A stretch of 64,000 nt of DNA from Heterobilharzia americana. Taxonomy: Eukaryota; Platyhelminthes; Trematoda; Strigeidida; Schistosomatidae. The position numbers and the translations under genes are program-made. The stretch covers positions 110,230,701 to 110,294,700 of the forward strand of contig OX104134.1 of the NCBI GenBank assembly GCA_944470555.2. Direction: 5' to 3'. Position 1 is the stretch's first letter. Each line of letters begins with the position of its first letter. A model generated the notes under the pieces. The model was given only the letters and a program-made list of their open reading frames with translations, had not been told where the DNA came from and did not search any database. Below are positions 1 to 11,876 of this stretch, one piece after another.

Positions 1-2862
1 CACAGCTATCGTTTTGCATGCACTAACTTTACAGATAGTTGTTTTGCTCCATTCCACATAGGTCAGTTAATAAGGTCAATGTTTTGTATTTTTAATGTAT
101 ATTAGTTCTGAGGTTGAAAGAATCTGATTACACAAAAAGAATAAATCCTAACCTTTGTCTCCCGTATTATCTATTAACTGACCATCTGCACTCAGTATTT
201 AGCTATATACCGTGTCCAAATCACTATATTTATTATCTGCTGCTCACTAACTAATGAAATGCTATCTACCACTCAGTAATTACTGAATTCGATCAACTTT
301 GCAATTTGACCATAAGTGAATCCGCAAATTCTAATCAACAACAAGAAAAGGCGATTCGGCATTCAGTAGTGTCTAACGACCAATCAGTGTATATGATTTA
401 CCGACACAGTAAGCCAAATTTCATTCAGTATACCACAATTGTAGCTTCTCTAACCTGATGATGGATGTGCAGTCTTACTGCTAAAACAGCATGGATCTTC
501 CTTCAAGACACAAAATATACCATTATGATGAGTGCTGGAATGGCTGAAAAACGTAATTTGTATTTATTAGTCTAAGAACAAGTTTCAGTTACAGTAAATA
601 ATTTGTAAATTCAAATTCGGGATAAGTATCCATTTTTTTTCAGTAGAATCGTGGTAGGTATTTGAAAAAAATTGATTTACTCATACTTCTGATAGTGAGC
701 ACGAAATTTAATCGAATGTCAGTTTTTCTCTTAACAAATTTTTGTTCATCATCAACCGTACTCCGTCAGTTTAACTGAATATTTTTTTAATATAGGAAAA
801 AAAGATGAGGACTGTTGCAGAGTTCAATTCCACATTAGATTGTTTATTTGATACAGTATTAAATTTATTCATTAGGCGACATTTCCAGTAGAATTTGATA
901 TGCATAACCATTTCAAAGTAACCATAGGAACTCAGTTGCGGTCAAATAGCTCGGTAGAAAACCGAGGTCTAGAGCTTCCTGAAACTACCTGCAACCGACT
1001 AATGTCCAGCGAAGTGAACCACGATGGTGAGCCTCCTGGTTTGGCGACCACACTGCGAAATGATTGATAGAATTCAGTCAGCACTCAGGCATAAATAGCA
1101 ATAAATTGGTTGTTCTCCAATGAACAACTAGTGTAACCACGTAACTTTTGAACTTCACTCACATAGTCCAAAAGTTCTTAACCCTTTCCTTTTATTGATG
1201 GTCGAAGTTTGCAAATATTTGATGAACTATTCCAGTTACATGTCTTAAGTGGTGATTCAACGAAAAAGGATTCTATAATTTCTGCCTCCACCCAGTATTA
1301 TTGGATTTTAGAACTACTACCCTATGAAATGTTTAGGGATTTTCTCAGATGTTAATAAAAAATTAATATTCGTCAAAATCTATGCTGTTAATACGCCTGT
1401 CATCAGTCAACTTTAAACTTGACTATTTTCAAGTCATTGTTGTTACAGCTGCAATAAACAAGCAATCTAAAATTGCACAAGAAAGAAAAGTTATTTCTGA
1501 TATACCCATCATCTAAACGGATAACTATACATTGGTTTTCGGGAGAGAGCCGAACACACATCTAGGCTTTTTAAAACCAGGACGGTATGAGGACTCATCT
1601 TGCGGTGCAACCACATGGGTACCCTCATGCCGTCTGTGTTTAATCAGTCTTGAATATCTGAATTAAAATTTGGGAATTTCATCATGTGGTCGGTCTAAGA
1701 AGATGCTTTGTCGATGACCATTGATCATAACTATATAGTAATCATGATTAATTTGAAAATCATCCTATAGTCTTTGAATCTTCATTATGAATATATAAGA
1801 CAAGGATTTATCAAAATACCTTTAGAAAGAAAGGTGGAAAACCATTTTTACTATGAAAAGATACTACACTTCACCAAAATGTAAACAGATAGGCGATTTT
1901 GTACCTAGGGTACCAATAATGTGTACATGTTACCTCTGATAAAGAAAAACTTGAGTCTGTTATCTGATTGCACGAAGATAGAAAGTCGGGGTGACTTTAA
2001 AGGTTATCCTAATAACTATGGAGATAACTAATTATGTTTGTTAGTTTTATGAAGAACTACATTCCCACCGAAGTACCAAAACTGACTGGTTAGGATGGCC
2101 TTTAAAGTTAGTCAGTGTTATAGTTGGAGGGCGATCCATGTGAGTAAGTGGTTGACTACATAGCAGTTCCATTCATCCAAACCCTTCTTATGTTTAAAGA
2201 TATACACTTATTGTAACAGTGAAACTTAGGCTTCAAAATGGAGTATAATTTCATTTTACTTGATATAACACAAAAGTGATAAAGTATTATTTAATTAATG
2301 ACATTCGTCTACAATTAGTTATCCATAATCATGCTGAGGAAAAAAGTAACTTCCTAGTTTTATTTTATACAATGCTTCTACTTGATATTGATTATTTTAA
2401 TGACAGTAGTATTCCCAGTAAATCAGCAAATCGTGTTGAGCCATTTTCGTTGCTCGTGTTAGGCGTTGGTTGTGTAAACGCAACTTTAGTGGTCAAGCTC
2501 TCCCTTCAATGAATGATACTTTATCACTGTGACTTATCTGAAGCGTAAGAAAGAGAGGTCTGAACGTGGTATTAAACAGGGCTTAAACAACCTAGATCTG
2601 TAACCACTTAGGGGACCACCTGTATCAACTGTGTCATATCAAATAAACTTATTCAATATGAAATTATCTATCAAAATCATAATGACATTTTGAAGTTAAT
2701 GTTATTCAGTTTCGCATTCAAGACTTAAATTTTTTCCAAATAAACCATTATGCTATGAAAAATGAGTATCTTGATAACTATCCAGTAGTGACAATGAGAA
2801 AATTCAATGCAGCATACGGAGTTTTTAAATAAGTTTTTATATAATAATCACTTTAAACTCAC
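1..2862. other. Intron or flank with one foldback repeat, no coding exon seen
   Basis: The DNA is AT-rich with no supportable open frame. It contains the MITE-like copy at 1991-2114 and a small hairpin at 1581-1634 whose 12-bp arms (gacggtatgagg and cctcatgccgtc) differ at one base. At 836-865 there is a stretch resembling one arm of the palindrome at 52642-52737. The rest appears to be intron of the minus-strand gene. Confidence 0.5.
1991..2114. mobile_element. MITE-like foldback element, copy M1 (degenerate)
   Basis: The left end (gtgactttaaaggttatcct) and right end (ggatggcctttaaagttagt) are inverted copies of each other over about 25 bp. The same termini occur in the copies at 35.9, 36.4, 38.3 and 50.9 kb. 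The inner part of the right arm is missing relative to the other copies. There is no coding capacity. Confidence 0.65.
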
Positions 2863-3081
2863 TTCATCCAGTAAATCCATTGCTTCTTTGATCATCATAT
2901 CACCTGGTTCATCATTATGCTTACTGACTGGTAGAATTGTATAGGGAATGGGGGGTGGACAGGTCGGTGAGATCGGTAGTGCTTCAACTAACTGTTCATT
3001 TGAAGGCTGAGTTGGCTCAATTTTTTCCGTTTGCTTTGTAGCAATCGTATCAAGGCAAATGTTTTCATAATGACTAGAGCT
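2863..3081 (-). CDS. Exon 9 of the same gene (last visible); gene continues beyond the left edge
   Basis: The acceptor is very good (CCATATTTCTCTCAG|AGC) and the donor is GATGAA|GTGAGT. It is 219 nt, phase 0 in and 0 out, 73 codons. The start has Ser, Tyr, Asn and Cys (SSSHYENICLDTIATKQ), the middle is Pro-rich (ALPISPTCPPPIPYTILP), and the end is acidic and helix-like (DDEPGDMMIKEAMDLLDE without the first D). No stop codon occurs before the donor, so further exons must lie left of position 1 or within 1-2862, where I found no convincing candidate. No domain is recognised. Confidence 0.75.
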
Positions 3082-6000
3082 CTGAGAGAAATATGGAATA
3101 TCATTTAGTAGTCATGGCATATATGTAACAACTTTGAACAATTAAATTTTTTATCAATGGGTATAATGATAACGGTATCAGGATAAATAATAGTGTTTAA
3201 TAATAAAATGACTTCACTAGAAACAGGACTTGAAATTCCCATCCTCTGATTCAAAACCAAATAACTTAATATCATATGCCAGTTTTGTGTAACACGTATA
3301 AAGGATAAAGAGAAACAGTTGTCAAGTAAACAGGGAATTTTCTTCAATACAGTATGCGAATTTAGTGTCTATTCTTCGATAATTAAACAATTTGCCACCA
3401 TCTTGAGCAACTGGGTTAGCACAATGGAAGCATTACAAATTGAGTTCATATAATTCGGTTAGCACTAAGAGTTAGATAATATTCGTTATCATCCACTCAT
3501 CAGTTAGCGTACTTAACCCAGCGTGATAGAAAAGTTGTCACAAATTGATTAGTCGGTCAAAACATTTCACTACCCATAGGTGAAGCAGCTTGAGACTCTG
3601 ATAAGGTGAAGTTAAGCTGTGGATACAACGCGCTTCATACCTGTCAGACATGAAATGTTTATCCAGGACACGTTTGTGTCAGTGCATGGCGTGAAAGCAG
3701 GAAGTTAATGAGTTAAAGGTAAGAAAAGTTTCATTTTTCCAGGAAGCTGCGTTAACCCAAATGGATTAGTTATAATGATTAAAATTAAATGTTTGCAGGA
3801 ATCGTGAACTCCTGGTTGAAATTAACCAATCTGCTACATCGGTGGCAATGATGACATAGATATTCTTTGAGTGATGCTTAAGTTATAGGATTTGAGAAGT
3901 TTATATGTATTCGGTAAAGTGGGTTTACAAATATTACCCACATCTAGTGAAATCACACCTTGAAGAATGTGGCTATGCTTGGAAAGTAGGGTGAAACGTG
4001 GGTTTGCTTGTAGATATGCATGCGGCTACACACATAGTCAGACAATGAGATGGACGGAATGAGAATCCTTAAAGCTAAATTAGTTGAATGAAGAGAAAGA
4101 TATTGAATTATCCGCCTATCGATCAATACATACGGCAGGAATGACTCAGCACTTGTTCCAGATGCACGGAAAATTCTACTAACCATTGCTTAAAGAAAGA
4201 GAGTGAATTGAAACTGCATAAACCCTGTCTCAGGATTCCTAAATTACGTTGATATGAATTTTGACAATAACTTTTGGCTAAAACATTGCCCAGTACATAA
4301 TACTCCTCTACTATGTGACATGTCTAGCAATATGCCTAAACTGCAGAATAAAGTAAAAAAAACAGTTTGATTGGTGACCGGAACACATGTTTGGCAATCC
4401 AAGTAACCAAATAACACCTTCTCAAAGCTTAATACTAGAGGAATTGCGATAACTTCCACCAAACGTTGGTATTTTATGAAATTATTGATGACTTTTACCT
4501 TACCTTGAATACATCCAGATGGAATTATTCAAAGGCGAGAAACCACTGGCAGTATGGTTCAGAATGAATAGCAGTGATCCGCATATACTTTCTGTTGTTA
4601 GAGTAAATGGCAATCGTGTGAGAAACGCATTCAAATTTGGCTAGTTTTTTATCATTTAGTGAACTGCTCATATATTAACTGGATGATTGGACACATAGTC
4701 AATGGTGAAACCAACAGATTTGCTTGAAGTATGTAAAATATATTAGTTTTAAAATGAGTATGTTAATAATATACGATTTTTTGTTGTGTGTGTGGACTTA
4801 TTACTCCGGGCTTGATTTAGTCCTCTGAACCTATCTAATTTTCTGTTTGTGTTTCGAATCTATTTAGCCTGGTGTGTTTTTGCAGCATGTAGCTGTATTT
4901 TAATACAATTCCATTCTAGAGGAAACATTCCATTTTAAACCAACCGTATGTTAGGTGCGTGGACGGCATGTCAAGATACTTTTTAAGTTTTATACTTCTT
5001 GTTATTCACAAGCAACGTGCATCTGTAGCTTAAGAAGACTAGTCGTCTCTGGAAAATATGAAACCCTGTCACTCAGGACTGTATTGAGAATCATTAGGGA
5101 TGTGATATGATGGTTCTGACTGACTTCTTATGGTACATCATAATGCTAGGCCACTTAGCCTGGTAGTTATATTGCAAAGTTGGCCGAAATAATTCATGTA
5201 GTATATGACACTAGATAACGTAAAATAACATGAAGTATTTTAAAATGTTGAGAAGTTTCTCCTTATTTGGACTATTTCCATCTGTACTCAAAACCTCCTT
5301 CTTATTTTGTTTAGTTTCCTCTCTAATATCATTGCTCTTCTCCTGTACTGTTGCAAGGTGTGGTGACATGAAACGATGAAAACCCAGTGTAACTTTCTGC
5401 GCTGATGTTTGTTTACACGTACGGCACAGATATGCAGACATTCTAAGTTTGTTGAATAGATGATCAACTGTGTGAGATCTTCTTGAAGATAACATAGTGG
5501 GTACAGGCACTCAAACGATATAGGTTCAGATAGTTCTAAACAATAAGCCGGGAACTTACGGTTAAGTGAGTTCAGCCTCAGATAGTGTTGACAATGACTG
5601 TGTTGAAAACCTGAATTGAATTGATGGAAAATATTTGTAGTTCAGGAAGATGATTTTAATGATGAAGCATTTTCTGACCTGGATGGTTTAGTGGCGAATC
5701 TTTCACCGTAATCCTAGACAACATAATCAACACAAACACTTGGTTTCTGTATTAAGTTTTTTCTGATGATGTCGTCTAGAATGACAATGAAAGCTTCACT
5801 ATCCAGGCCACCAAAACACATCCATTGGATATTAATTATAGTCGACTTCATGACCTAACCAGGTAGTTTAATTTTCTCCAAGTGTCAAAAAGCACACAAG
5901 GTAATCAGTATGACGTTAATTGACTCACTACTTACTTACTACGCAAAATGAGGTAACTAATTCATACTTTGACAAGACTGTTGTGCCACCACCGACTTTA

Positions 6001-6794
6001 GAAGATAGGAAAGTATATGAAAAACAATCTTAACATTGAAACACTTTCTGGAAGAAGCAACACTTTTATTTTCGCTCATCATAACGTGTGGATGTTTGTA
6101 AGGCAATGCCGTAATTGCGTACTGACAGCTTACTACTCTGTTCCAGTTTACTCGGTCTATAGTTCATAAGATATTTCATCGTATAAGGTATATTTTACTT
6201 GTGTTATCCCGACGAAGTATATTAGAACAAATAACAAAATAAACAAATATTTTTTGTAATATTCTTCAATATACTTTGCTTGGATACCACAAGTGAAATA
6301 CACCATATACGATGAATCATACTAACTCGGTCCCCAAGTTTTACCAAAGCATCCAGCCCATTTTTGGTCAGGGTTTGTTCATAGGATATTGTTATCTGTG
6401 GCAAGCAATTCTCTAAGAAACCCATTAACTTAGTTAGATCTATACAAAAGAAATACCAATAATACAGGTATGATTGGATTGTTTTTCATAGTTTAACTCT
6501 TAAAAGTTTAATTTGTATATATTTCAAGAAAATATAACTTATCTAAGAATATAGTCTTTGTTGTCACTCCCTAAAGTGAATTACATTTTGTTCGAAGCCA
6601 CATAATTGTAGAATTCACCCTTTAATTTTCACATAAAATACCATTTTTACTTCTGGATATGTGCAATTAGTAATCAGGGAGAGATAACCGACTTTCGTAC
6701 CAAGAGATGTTCAGTCTTTCAACCTTCAGTGTAAAACTGAAAAATATTCTAATTTTACTATGTTCTTAGTAGATGAAATTTGCTCTGTACCCAC
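3082..6794. other. Intron 8, one short inverted-repeat element
   Basis: Mostly stop-rich AT-rich sequence. A minus-strand open frame of 99 codons at 5211-5510 has a hydrophilic, Lys/Glu-rich second half, but its possible splice borders do not give the 0/0 phase needed between exons 8 and 9. The inverted-repeat relic at 5680-5815 is listed separately. Nothing else is identified. Confidence 0.5.
5680..5815. repeat. Short inverted-repeat relic related to the Penelope-like arms at 10.7/11.6 kb
   Basis: The left part (cctggatggtttagtggcga through cctagacaacataatcaaca) and the right part, read in reverse complement (ggcctggatagtgaagcttt through ctagacgacatcatca), match over about 50 bp. The same motif, with tctagacaacat-like and gtttagtgg-like blocks, forms the inverted arms of the larger element at 10735-11680. 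This looks like a solo or internally deleted pair of arms. Confidence 0.6.
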
Positions 6795-7051
6795 CTGTTT
6801 CCTTTCAGTAGATTGTTTTTGCTCTTCTTTCGATGTGTCTTCAGAAAGGCAATTTTGTTCATCATCCTGTTTTTCATTTATTACTTCTAAATCACACTTG
6901 ATTATATTTGTTTCTGGTGTGTGCGAATAGGGCGCATGCGTGAGTGGGTAGTTTTGTGACTCACTTTCGGCAGTTGGAGCTGAAGAGGTAGTTGGGATTA
7001 TTGGTAGACTAGCAATATCTGTTTGTTTATGCGATGGAGATTGTTCATCAT
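6795..7051 (-). CDS. Exon 8 of the same gene, Ser/Thr/Pro/Glu-rich
   Basis: The acceptor is TTCACTTATCAAG|AT and the donor AAACAG|GTGGGT. It enters in phase 1 and leaves in phase 0, 85 residues. The sequence begins acidic (DDEQSPSHKQTD), continues Ser/Pro/Thr-rich (SLPIIPTTSSAPTAESESQ), and ends Glu/Asp/Lys-rich. It looks disordered. The open frame continues to 6726 past the donor, but the GTGGGT donor and the phase match with exon 9 favour stopping at 6795. The acceptor lacks a long pyrimidine tract; an alternative (ACCAATAAG|GGT) would be phase 0 and would not match exon 7. Confidence 0.68.
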
Positions 7052-8925
7052 CTTGATAAGTGAATGCACCCTTATTGGTAATGATAAACAAGTTGTCTTC
7101 TAAAATTATTCAGGAGAAATAATTAGTATACTGAATATTAGTTAGGAAGTTCTTGAGAATTTATTGCATGGCATATGCTATCAACATAAAATTTATAATG
7201 AAAATTGGCTTCATAAGAAGGTAATAACGATTATATAGTTGTTTATAATTCCAGTGTAGATGTGGTGAACAATTTCCACCACTTTCATTACCGTGGCCGT
7301 CAACATGATGTAACTTCTAGGTTTACTTTGTACACCTCTTCCCCTTCTTGTTTCTATCAATATTCATATTTCATATTTTAGTAACTCTATTAATTATTTA
7401 CATCATTATTTCTGAAACATCACCACGTGATTGGTAATTTGATTAAATTGTAGACCTATATATTAGTGTAGAGCTCAAGATGAAGACCTAATTGAAAAGG
7501 AATATATTTCTTCGTTCAATCAGTCTTTTTCTAAATTTACATTTACCCCACTTTCCTAATACTCAAGGAATGATGAAGTAATTTCACTTGGTTATAAAAG
7601 TTTTACTCAAACTTACACACTAGGAATAATTTCACATCTTATTTATAAAAGCAGCAAAAAGGAGGCCTGATCAATGAAGTAAAAATTGTTACTTGGTTTA
7701 TATAATTGGATTGAGTAGTTTCTTCTGTATAATTGTTGCACGATAGCATGAAAACCGTTGTTATAATTTCTATTACCATTTATGTTTATTCCAACTTTCA
7801 TTTACTTATCCTTTCTTCCCTTCTTTACCCTTACTTTAGTTTATTACCATTTCATTTCTCTGGGGTGTCACTTTCAAAGGTGTTGAGAAGTGTAGCAAGT
7901 CGAAATGAAACATTTCCGTGCAGGCTTCTAAGTTGTTCTGTTCATATCTGTCGGTGAAAATAAAAACTAAGCAGTTGCTTAATAATAAATAAGTAAAAAA
8001 ATAACCTTTTCTAGTTATTTGCAACAGAAAATATTTTGCTACTAAACCAAAATTTATCTACAAATGGATTTATTTGAAAATTTCTCGAGGACTTAGTTGT
8101 TTTCACTTGTTCCAAGTTCATCTAAGCAAAATGACTTCTTTGCCACTATGAGTTAAAATGTATACCTGAGGGCAATTCGCATACATTTAAAAAGCATATT
8201 TCGGTGTCAGTATTTTGGTCAATATCAGCATCATAACACATGTATGTTAATAATATACTCTTTGAAGGTAATATAAAACTAGTTGTCTAAGTACAGAACT
8301 AAAGATGAACTTTAATATATTTTCAGGATATTAATTCTAACAAAATGATAAGAATATTTTGTTGTTAGTAGATAAAACAGTCATTCATTGTTATTTTCAG
8401 AGTTAGCTTTAGGCTGGAATTGAAATCAAACGCACTCAGCAAAGACGTGCAAATTCGTTCATTAGGCAGTGGAAGCACACATATTGTGTGAGGGTTACTA
8501 CTTGACCGTCAAAATCTCAATAGGAGTAGTCGGCTTTGAAGTTGTTACCCAATGGTTGAAAGTTAATTACCTGAACAAGTGAACCACAACTTTAGACGCG
8601 TTATCAGAAAAACTAATTTTACTGATTAGTTAAAAAAATAAGAATGGGCGATTTTGTGTCCAGTAACTCTGTGACCGTTAATTTTAGTCATATCACTAAT
8701 CAAACTTTCTTTCAGCTTCGTTTATAAACCGGAGAAATATGCTGAACGCCATCGGTAACTGTAAGCTGTACGTAGTGGTTTACATATAAGCTTATTCGAA
8801 AGAGAAGAACAGTTAGTGCAAATGTAGTCTAACTTGGGATTTTTTAAAACTTCTTATGTCAGATAGCCTCATAACTTAGTTTGATTCTCACAAAAGCCAA
8901 CGACATATAAACTGAGCATCGACAC
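7052..8925. other. Intron 7, mostly unannotated; one SINE-like relic
   Basis: No coding sequence is supported. The segment near 8428-8560 resembles the SINE-like sequence at 27087-27235 (shared block: cactcagcaaagacgtgc against cactcaacaacactgtgc, then a shared tgtgtgagggttac/ctac block). The rest shows nothing I can identify. Confidence 0.45.
8428..8570 (-). repeat. Degenerate tRNA-derived SINE-like repeat, copy T1
   Basis: It aligns by eye in the same order with 27087-27235: the cactcag block, the ttcgt block, the tgtgtgaggg block, and a caatagg/cgatagg block. The box B region present in the 27-kb copy is decayed here. Confidence 0.4.
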
Positions 8926-9221
8926 CTGTATTTTCTTGTTCCGTTTTAGGAAAATTCTTGGATTTTTCACCATCTGACTGACTTGATTTCTGATTGTCTT
9001 CACGTTGTTTACTAGAGTTATTAACAATGGTTCTAGTTTCATTTGAATGACGATGATTACTGTGTTGTCTGTTTCGATGATGTTCATGATAATGTCCATA
9101 TCGTGTTCCGCGTTTTGAGTTATGCTTTTGCTTTTCTGAATCCAATACGTCTTTCTTTCCCTGTGTTTTGTGAGATACGTTTGCTTCGGTAAACTCTCCA
9201 TCAGGTACTGATTCTGCAGTT
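8926..9221 (-). CDS. Exon 7 of the same gene, Lys/Asn/His/Gln-rich
   Basis: The acceptor is TTCCACCTTCAG|A; the exon enters in phase 2 and matches the exit of exon 6 (GA plus A makes Glu). The donor chosen is ACAG|GTGTCG, weaker than consensus, but it gives the phase (1) required by exon 8. It encodes 98 residues, strongly hydrophilic, with Glu/Asp at the start and His/Arg/Asn in the middle (GHYHEHHRNRQHSNHRHSN). If the donor were not used, the frame would run 12 more codons to a stop at 8888-8890, so this could instead act as a terminal exon in some transcripts. A second overlapping open frame here is less likely because it breaks phase. Confidence 0.7.
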
Positions 9222-10734
9222 CTGAAGGTGGAATAAAGTTCAGTAAGTAGAAAGAAGTTAATTAGACTGATATCATGACATGCGTAAATGGTAGGAATGT
9301 GCAGCCACATAGTCAAAGCAACTGATAGAAATTTATAGCTTATATGTTATTTATATTAAAAACATAATACAGTGTACATTGTCTCGCCTTCGGAATAAGG
9401 TGATCAGTTTGAGTGGTTAAGACGATTAGGACAGTGTTACCCATAATTGTTTGCAATGGCAAACGATGCCAAACAAAAAAAGGTTACTGTGAGTTTCTAT
9501 CACATTTCACCTGATGCGTGTTTTTTTTCAAAGATAAGGATATAAACTTTGATTGGTTATTTTCAGAAGCTGCATTTCTATGGACCTCAAGTTCTGTAAT
9601 AGAATGCAATTCTCTATTAGGTTTGTCTATTTGATAAATCACACAATGATTCAGTATTACTTTCAACATCTGATTCTCATTGTACTATGAACGGTTATCG
9701 ATTGGTTTTATAGGCACTAGGATTTTCCTTCATATCCGGAATAGATGTAGCAACAATAGTCTTCCCTCGAAGCTACTACTACATACTAGGTGATATTTAT
9801 GAAAAATAGCATATGCCAATCCAGTAATGCCTTCCATTTCAAAGTATGAGGACTCATCAGTGAGTACTGATGTGGCGTTTTGTTGTGGTCTTTCAACAGA
9901 TTTACAACTAAAAAATAAATTACGCGGAGTTTAACAAACGGAAGCAGGAAACATCACCACAGGTGTACCAACTTTGTAGTTGCACTCAGAATACACTGAA
10001 GCATGAACCCAGTGCCGCTGTTTTGTTACCGCTGACTGCCTTTTAAAGTGAAATCGATCACCAGGTTCTTACACTGATTATTCTAAGTCTTTATTTTCAT
10101 TATAAAGTGAAACGTTACTTATGACGATGAATAAAACAGGGTCAGTCCAGTTTTTAACCAAAAATCGCGCTTTCCTATCAGGTTTTTTACATAATTATCA
10201 TAACCTCAATTATACTTACCCGAGAAAACGAAATAAAAGTAAAAGAACTTGAGAAGTGACGTATTACTGGGATGACATAACAATCTAGTTTTGCTTGGAT
10301 AGTCCACAGTTGATACAGAAATGTATTATGGTAAACAGTTATGACGATATACCTCTGAGGGTTAATGCTGGTAGCATCATTATTTAAATCCTTTCCCACA
10401 ACTGTGTGGTAGAATAATACTTAAGCATTACACAATGTCTACTTGACTGCGTGATTAGCATAATGAGTCGCAAGTAGAACACAAAAGTTGAAAATCATTT
10501 CGCACTGACAACTTTTTTCCCTTTACTTGATCCACGTGGTACTATACATTTAGAGGTTTCCCAGAGTAACAGTTTACAAAAAAAGAAACAATTAACGTAA
10601 TTTTCTTTGTGGAAATAAGTTAGATTTAGGTTTCCAAATTGTTGAACGGATCGGTTGTTTGCGGATGAAAAACCGTTTAACATATTTTTGTCACTTTCCA
10701 TTGAGCTTTAAATTTTATAGATAATATTTTGATG

Positions 10735-11004
10735 GTAATGTGTTCGTTGAGCCGGATGGTTTAATCATAAGCCTTGCATTCTCATTTTAGACAACATTAT
10801 CAGCACAAACTCTAGAAAGAAGTGAGCTATGGGATTTTCTCCACAAGTGGTTTAGTAGGTTGTCCCGATGATCTTGAGTATGGCTGGTTGTTTCCGCTAA
10901 AATCTCTTCAATGTGTCGATCAGTATTTCGACTGGTTGCCCTGCCAACTTTTGACATCCTTTTTGTTTTTGTGCTTCGAATTAGTTGATAGATCGAGTCA
11001 CTGT

Positions 11005-11060
<56 letters not shown>

Positions 11061-11680
11061 ATTGCTGACTGACCTCAATACCAAGCTGTTATGCAGGTCG
11101 AAAGATTCACTAACAAAGGAAGGCAAGCCAAAAGTTATCTGCAAAATGAACTGCATAAACTAAGAAAAACAATGTATCAGAGAGAGTAGTAGCCCTTTTA
11201 GTATCCATCTGCATGAACATCAACTAGCAGTGAAGTGTCACGGCGTGTTTTTGCTCATATTAATACATACTGACAACTGGGAACACAAATTCAACTGTGG
11301 AAATGTAGAAATTCTAGATGGAGGAAAAACAAAGGATGCCAGAGAACTTCTAGAAGTTTGGTATTCAGGTCAGTCAACAATCAACAGACATATCGAGATT
11401 GACCCAACCTATCAATCGATAAGAAACACGATAACAAAAACAAGGTTAAAGTTCAAGTCAGCTAAACGACCACTCAGCGTAATGACAATGAGACAATGAC
11501 AAGATTTTAGCAGTTACAACCAATCACTTTCAACGTCATCAATACCAGCTACTAAACCACTTGTGGAGAAAATCCCATAGCTCACTTCTTTCTAGAGTTT
11601 TTGCTGATATTTTCTAGAATGACAATGAAAACTTCACGATCGAACCACTTAGATCAGAAAACACAATACCAAAAATATTA
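10735..11680 (+). mobile_element. 5'-truncated Penelope-like element with GIY-YIG C-terminal fragment, enclosed by inverted arms
   Basis: The left arm (about 10745-10860) and the right arm (about 11548-11670) are inverted copies: gagctatgggattttctcca followed by caagtggtttagtag on the left reappears in reverse complement on the right, with only a few differences over about 70 bp. Between them a plus-strand frame (11230-11499) contains HTDNWEHKFNCGNVEILDGG and EVWYSGQSTINRHIEIDP. This matches the typical end of Penelope-like proteins, where a short tract of this kind (...E.W.S...SINRHI...P.Y...) follows the GIY-YIG nuclease. Penelope-like elements are known for inverted or tandem terminal repeats. 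The reverse transcriptase part is absent. Identification rests on recognised motif pattern, not a search. Confidence 0.65.
11007..11058. repeat. (AT)26 microsatellite
   Basis: A pure AT dinucleotide run inside the Penelope-like element, between its left arm and coding remnant. It is a self-complementary tract, likely length-variable. Confidence 0.95.
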
Positions 11681-11876
11681 CTTTCCCGAGCTACAAATAC
11701 TCTCCATGTTCTGCCGAATAGACTTCATCCATTCTACATCATTAGGTATAACCATTCTTTTCCATCAAACTGTTAAAAGAGAGTGACATTTTTCTGATTA
11801 CTTTATAACATATAACATATAAGGTTGCTCTACGTTTATATATAGGATGGTTGTAACTAAGGAGAGATATACTTAC

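Larger units (their letters stand above)
9222..11876. other. Intron 6, holding a Penelope-like 3' end
   Basis: Apart from the element at 10735-11680 there is a minus-strand open frame at 9484-9669 with hydrophilic sequence, but its splice borders do not match the phase 2/2 required here. A 68-codon minus-strand frame at 10495-10701 is also not phase-compatible. No other feature is identified. Confidence 0.5.

Noticed and set aside
5211..5510. Minus-strand 99-codon frame as an extra exon
   Set aside because: The second half looks hydrophilic and coding-like, but no acceptor/donor pair gives the 0/0 phase needed between exons 8 and 9, and the pyrimidine tract is poor.
9484..9669. Minus-strand frame as an exon between exons 6 and 7
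   Set aside because: Possible borders give phase 1 in and 0 out, while 2/2 is required; exons 6 and 7 already join cleanly.
10495..10701. Minus-strand 68-codon frame as an exon
   Set aside because: No matching splice borders or phase, and composition is not distinctive.
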